From: Hyphomicrobiaceae bacterium
GTDB taxonomy: Bacteria; Pseudomonadota; Alphaproteobacteria; Rhizobiales; Hyphomicrobiaceae
Direction: 5' to 3'
Assembly: GCA_022842785.1 (NCBI GenBank)
Contig: JALHOW010000001.1
Location: 310,001 to 374,000 of the forward strand
Length of the DNA stretch: 64,000 bases
The notes beneath the pieces were generated by a model. That model was not told the DNA's origin, did not search any database, and was given only the letters and a program-made list of their open reading frames with translations. Position 1 is the first letter of the stretch. Each line of letters opens with the position of its first letter. Positions 60,408 to 64,000 of this stretch are shown here, piece by piece. Both the position numbers and the translations under genes were made by a program.

Positions 60408-61310
60408 TTAGTACTTCCACTGTCGGCCTTTAGCGACCATGAAGTCCCGGAAAACCTGGACTTTCTTCGCCGTCTTCAGCTCCTCGGGATACACGAAGTA
60501 AACCGGCAGCTTCGGCAGCTCGAGATCCGCCAAAACGGGCACCAGGTCGGTTTCCTCCTGCGTGAGGTAATCGGGGATCATGCCGATGCCGATGCCGGAC
60601 CGGATCGCGTACTTCAATGCGAGAATCGCACTCGCCCGCATGACCGGGATTCGGGGCGCGCGCCCCTCACGGCCGAGCGACTCGAGCATGTTGATATGGG
60701 AGAGGTGGGGCGCCGGGTTGCCGACGAAGGACACGATCCGGTGGCGGTCGAGGTCGGCGACGCTCGCGGGGGTACCGAACTTGCGGATGTATTGGCTCGA
60801 CGCGTAGCAGTGCGTCTGCATGGTGAAGAGCGGACGGCGAATGAGGTCGCCTTGCGAGGGCTCGCGCGCCCAGATGGCGACGTCGGCCACACGCATAGAG
60901 AGATCGACAGGCTCGTCGTTGAGGATCAGCTCGACGCGGATATCGGGATAGAGTTCGAGGAACTCGCGCAGGCGCTGGGTGATCCAGACTGACCCCAGTC
61001 CGACCGTTGCCGTGACGCGGAGGTCGCCCGCAGGCTTCGTCGTGGAATCGGAGAGGAGCGACTCGGCGGTCTGCAGCTTGTTCATCACCTCGCTGGCGGT
61101 GCGGAACAGCATCTCGCCCTGCTCCGTGAGCACGAGACCGCGCGCGTGGCGGTGAAAGAGCGAAACGCCGAGCTCCTTCTCGAGCGCCGAGACCTGGCGG
61201 CTGACGGCGGATTGGCTCATCCGCAGGCTTTCGCCCGCGTGAGTGAAACTTCCCGCCTCGGCAGCCGAGTGGAAGATGCGCAACTTATCCCAGTCCATAT
61301 GACCCGGCAC
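60408..61310 (-). CDS. LysR family transcriptional regulator
   Basis: A 300-residue regulator. The helix-turn-helix is KLRIFHSAAEAGSFTHAGESLRMSQSAVSRQVSALEKELGVSLFHRH (residues 9-55), and the effector domain follows (LRVTATVGLGSVWITQRLREFLELYPDIRVEL). GTG 61310 has GAGGAAA about 7 nt upstream; ATG 61298 (MDWDKL) is the alternative. It lies 21 nt downstream of trxB in the same direction, so the two are probably co-transcribed, an arrangement I recall from other Hyphomicrobiales. Its target genes are unknown; a link to redox control through trxB is inference. Confidence 0.92.
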   Translation of the reverse strand: MPGHMDWDKLRIFHSAAEAGSFTHAGESLRMSQSAVSRQVSALEKELGVSLFHRHARGLVLTEQGEMLFRTASEVMNKLQTAESLLSDSTTKPAGDLRVTATVGLGSVWITQRLREFLELYPDIRVELILNDEPVDLSMRVADVAIWAREPSQGDLIRRPLFTMQTHCYASSQYIRKFGTPASVADLDRHRIVSFVGNPAPHLSHINMLESLGREGRAPRIPVMRASAILALKYAIRSGIGIGMIPDYLTQEETDLVPVLADLELPKLPVYFVYPEELKTAKKVQVFRDFMVAKGRQWKY

Positions 61311-61331
61311 GCGACGTTTCCTCTTCGTTAG

Positions 61332-62300
61332 CTATTGTGCGGCTTCCAGGCGCTCGCCCGCGTGGGCGAGAAACCGTTCCGCTTCTAGTGCCGCCATGCA
61401 GCCCATGCCGGCGGCCGTCACCGCCTGGCGATAGACCTCGTCCTTGACGTCGCCGGCGGCGAATACGCCGGGGATGTCGGTGGCGGTCGAATCTGGTTTC
61501 GTGATCAGGTAGCCGCCCTTGGTCATGGCGAGCTGGCCCGCGAAAAGCTCGGTCGCCGGCGCGTGTCCAATGGCAATGAAGACGCCGTCGACGGGCCGGC
61601 TTTCGATGGCGCCGGTGCGCACATTGCGCAGGCGCACGCCGGTGACGCTCTTCACCGGATCGGTGTCACCGGTGATCTCCTCGAGGGTCGTATCCCAGAG
61701 CACCTCGATCTTGGGGTTCTTGAAGAGGCGGTCCTGCAGGATGCGTTCGGCGCGGAAGCCGTCGCGCCGATGCACGACGGTGACCCTCTTCGCGAAGTTC
61801 GTGAGGAAGATCGCCTCCTCGACAGCCGTGTTGCCGCCGCCGACGACGATCACTTCCTTGTCGCGATAGAAGAAGCCGTCGCAGGTGGCGCACGCGGAGA
61901 CGCCGTGACCTTGGAATGCGGCTTCGCTCGGCATGCCGATCCAGCGGGCCTGTGCACCTGTGCAGATTATCAGCGCGTCGCACGTGTAATTGTCGCCGGA
62001 ATCGCACTCGAGCAGGAAGGGCCGTTTGCCGAGCGTAACTTTTACGACATGGTCCATGACCACTTCGGTGCCGACATGCTCCGCCTGGGCGCGCATTTCC
62101 TCCATCAGCCAGGGGCCCTGGATGACCTTGGCAAAGCCCGGATAGTTCTCGACGTCGGTCGTGATGGTGAGCTGCCCGCCGGGCTGATTGCCCTGAATAA
62201 TCAGAGGCTTGATCATGGCGCGGGCGGCATAGATCGCGGCTGTGTAGCCGGCGGGGCCGGAGCCCAGAATGATCACTTTGGCGTGGCGGGGAGTTGTCAT
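61332..62300 (-). CDS. trxB: thioredoxin-disulfide reductase
   Basis: A 322-residue FAD- and NADPH-dependent enzyme that keeps thioredoxin reduced. The FAD motif is VIILGSGPAGYTAAIYAARA near residue 9, the redox-active dithiol SACATCDGFFYRDKEV near 135 and the NADPH motif VVGGGNTAVEEAIFL near 152. The FAD-binding GVFAAGDVKDEVYRQAVTAAG is near 283. All are standard. As a selenoprotein lies in the same window, this enzyme could also supply reducing power for selenium metabolism, but that is general knowledge and not shown here. Confidence 0.96.
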   Translation of the reverse strand: MTTPRHAKVIILGSGPAGYTAAIYAARAMIKPLIIQGNQPGGQLTITTDVENYPGFAKVIQGPWLMEEMRAQAEHVGTEVVMDHVVKVTLGKRPFLLECDSGDNYTCDALIICTGAQARWIGMPSEAAFQGHGVSACATCDGFFYRDKEVIVVGGGNTAVEEAIFLTNFAKRVTVVHRRDGFRAERILQDRLFKNPKIEVLWDTTLEEITGDTDPVKSVTGVRLRNVRTGAIESRPVDGVFIAIGHAPATELFAGQLAMTKGGYLITKPDSTATDIPGVFAAGDVKDEVYRQAVTAAGMGCMAALEAERFLAHAGERLEAAQ

Positions 62301-62534
62301 GAGATCGCCTTCCGGACGCTTCCGTCTCGTCTTTCAGCTATGCGTTAAACGCATATGGCCCGAATTAGCAAGCCCTTCAAGTCTCGGCAAGGCGCTTGCG
62401 AACGGGAATCCGGCCGACGTGGTCAAAATCTGGATATGTGCGGACATTTGGACGCGCCTACAACCCGGAGCACGAGCCGTCTACGCCAGCATCAAGGCCG
62501 TATCAGGGGATCGGGCAAGGGGCGGGCGCCTGGA
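62301..62534. other. intergenic upstream of trxB
   Basis: This 234-nt region should contain the leftward trxB promoter. I see no gene, hairpin or clear promoter box. Confidence 0.35.
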
Positions 62535-64000
62535 CTACTGTCCCGCCGGCCGGTCTATGGACGTCCAGCGCAGGTCCAGGCCCTCGTTGAGTGGGCTGAA
62601 GAGCAGGCCTGAGATCCCAGCCCGGAAAACACCGAACCGTACTGCCGTGCCGATCCACAGCTCCGCAGCGTCGGCCTCGATCAGCGTCGCCGCGGCCGTA
62701 TAGTTGCGCCAGCGGGCAGCATGGTCCGTGCTCCTGCGCGCCTCGGCAACGAGTGCCTCGACGGCCTCATTGCAGTACCAGCTGTAGTTCGTCCGCCCGG
62801 CCGCCTTGCAGCCGAAGCGAGCGCCGATCCACGGATCGGGGTCGGGCGGCAGGCGGGTCTCGGCCATGAAAAGCACGTCGAACATCTGCTTCTCGTCGTG
62901 CGATCGGGCAAATATCGCTTCGGCCGGCTCCGCCACGATGCGGGATTTCACGCCGAGCTGGTCGAGGCCCTGCTTGAGCGTTGCGGCGGCCATTTCGGCG
63001 TGCACCTGCCCGGCGATAGCTCCGATCGTGATTTCAGGTAGTGGCTCCGGCACCTTATCGAGATACTGGCGTGCCAGCCCGAGGTCGAAGCGATAGCCGC
63101 GTGCCGGGTTCGAATCGCCCCAGATGAGATCGGGCAGCGGCGAACCATTGCGCACCATCGTTCCGCCCAGCAGACCCTTTGTCAGCCCTTCGTAATCGAA
63201 GGCGTGTGACAGGGTGCGGCGGAAGTCGATGTTGCTGGTTGGTGCGCGGCGATTGTGCAGGACGCCGCGCACGAGGCGAAGCGTCGGCTGCTCGACGACC
63301 TGGAAGCCGGGTGTGGTGCGCAGCAGCGTGAGCTGGTCGATGGCGAGATGCCCGAGAATGCCGCCGAGGTCGCCCTTGAGGAGCGAGGCGACGCGCTCGC
63401 CGGCATCTGCAACCGGATAGACTTCGAATTCGTCGATCGCGTTCGGCCCCCAGTCGGGGATGAAATGTTCGGCATTGCGTGAAGCAATGAAAGCGCCTTC
63501 GCGATCGCGCCTGAAAGGTACGTAGGAGCCCGAGCCAGCGCTATTGCGCTGCAGCCATTCCTGCCCCCAGTCGTTGTTCTTCTCGTTCGCTGCAACAAGT
63601 GCGCGATTGACGACCGCGAGTTCGGGCAGAAGTGTCGCGAAACCCTGCATGGGCTGGGTCAGATTGAAGACGACGGTCGTCTCGTTGACTGCACGCGCCC
63701 CGCCCGGGGCGATCACGCCCGCGAAGAGCGCATAGGGCCCCTGCTTGAGGGCGAGAAGCCGCTCCATCGAATAGGACACATCAGCCGCGCGGACGGGCGA
63801 GCCGTCGTGGAATTTCGCGTCCGGCCGCAGGTGGAACGTGTGCACCTGTCCGTCCGGCGACATCTCATGACGCGCCGCGAGCCAGAGCTGGAGGCGCGGT
63901 GGCGCGCCGGTCCACCGCAGCAGGCTGTCGTAGAAGTTCAGGCGTATGAGGTTCTGACCCGGATCGTCGATCGTATGAGGATCGAACGTGCCGTACGTCG
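62535..64000 (-). CDS. ABC transporter periplasmic binding protein, family 5 (partial, N-terminus beyond window)
   Basis: The frame stays open to the right edge, so at least 487 residues are visible and the start lies beyond base 64000. The visible part begins with TFDPHTIDDPGQNLIRLNFY, the usual early segment of family-5 binding proteins. LRPDAKFHDGSPVRAADVSY and QPMQGFATLLPELAVVN follow. Near the end, NEAVEALVAEARRSTDHAAR and AAELWIGTAVRFGVFRAGIS are also typical. An internal Met (MSPDGQVH) at 63863 is not the start. It is a peptide-type binding protein with an unknown ligand; partner genes would be upstream or elsewhere. Confidence 0.88.
   Translation of the reverse strand, partial: TYGTFDPHTIDDPGQNLIRLNFYDSLLRWTGAPPRLQLWLAARHEMSPDGQVHTFHLRPDAKFHDGSPVRAADVSYSMERLLALKQGPYALFAGVIAPGGARAVNETTVVFNLTQPMQGFATLLPELAVVNRALVAANEKNNDWGQEWLQRNSAGSGSYVPFRRDREGAFIASRNAEHFIPDWGPNAIDEFEVYPVADAGERVASLLKGDLGGILGHLAIDQLTLLRTTPGFQVVEQPTLRLVRGVLHNRRAPTSNIDFRRTLSHAFDYEGLTKGLLGGTMVRNGSPLPDLIWGDSNPARGYRFDLGLARQYLDKVPEPLPEITIGAIAGQVHAEMAAATLKQGLDQLGVKSRIVAEPAEAIFARSHDEKQMFDVLFMAETRLPPDPDPWIGARFGCKAAGRTNYSWYCNEAVEALVAEARRSTDHAARWRNYTAAATLIEADAAELWIGTAVRFGVFRAGISGLLFSPLNEGLDLRWTSIDRPAGQ

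Overview
The window reads as a GC-rich alphaproteobacterial chromosome, most likely Hyphomicrobiales (rhizobial or hyphomicrobial relatives). The basis is the gene content and order: a CycM-type cytochrome c next to kdsB and pheA, a trxB-LysR pair, FabI/ArfB/M17 aminopeptidase housekeeping genes, Tat-exported binding proteins and many ABC importers. This placement is inference; no rRNA or taxon-specific marker is present.

Layout. 0.06-3.2 kb: a family-5 peptide-type binding protein and an MlrC (M81) metallopeptidase. 3.5-6.7 kb: a possible tiny membrane protein, a GNAT protein, a class V aminotransferase, two overlapping unknown genes and a secreted repeat protein with a clear terminator. 6.8-8.5 kb: the most striking locus, an unknown 365-residue protein followed by a UGSC-family protein whose reading frame contains an in-frame TGA (8279-8281) with a bacterial SECIS-like hairpin just after it, so a probable selenoprotein. 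8.8-11.9 kb: a membrane alkaline-phosphatase-superfamily transferase and an MFS carrier. 12.3-18.2 kb: a CUT1 sugar-type ABC importer with two tandem Tat-exported binding proteins. 18.3-20.5 kb: eutC and eutB. 20.7-26.5 kb: a LacI regulator divergent from a branched-chain-type ABC importer with a fused LivM-LivG protein. 26.5-27.4 kb: a lipoprotein and tRNA-Lys(CTT). 27.6-33.4 kb: a heavy-metal RND efflux set. 33.4-44.7 kb: an amidohydrolase, a flavin-reductase-like protein, a nitrate/taurine-type ABC importer, an IclR regulator divergent from a PLP lyase, a cyclase-family hydrolase, a lipocalin-like protein and a two-subunit molybdenum hydroxylase. 45.1-52.0 kb: housekeeping genes (fabI, arfB, M17 aminopeptidase, NlpC/P60, pheA, kdsB, cytochrome c). 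52.2-60.1 kb: a Yej-type oligopeptide importer with two tandem binding proteins. 60.2-64.0 kb: a structured non-coding candidate, LysR, trxB and a truncated family-5 binding protein.

How it fits together. The window is dominated by import of organic solutes (six ABC systems, complete or partial) with local regulators (LacI, IclR) placed divergently and with candidate operator dyads in the shared control regions. Convergent gene pairs are often separated by perfect hairpins without a T-tract. No CRISPR array, transposase, integrase or prophage gene was seen.

Limits: starts were chosen by eye from alignments known to me, ribosome binding sites and overlaps; no database search was run. Residue positions are approximate.
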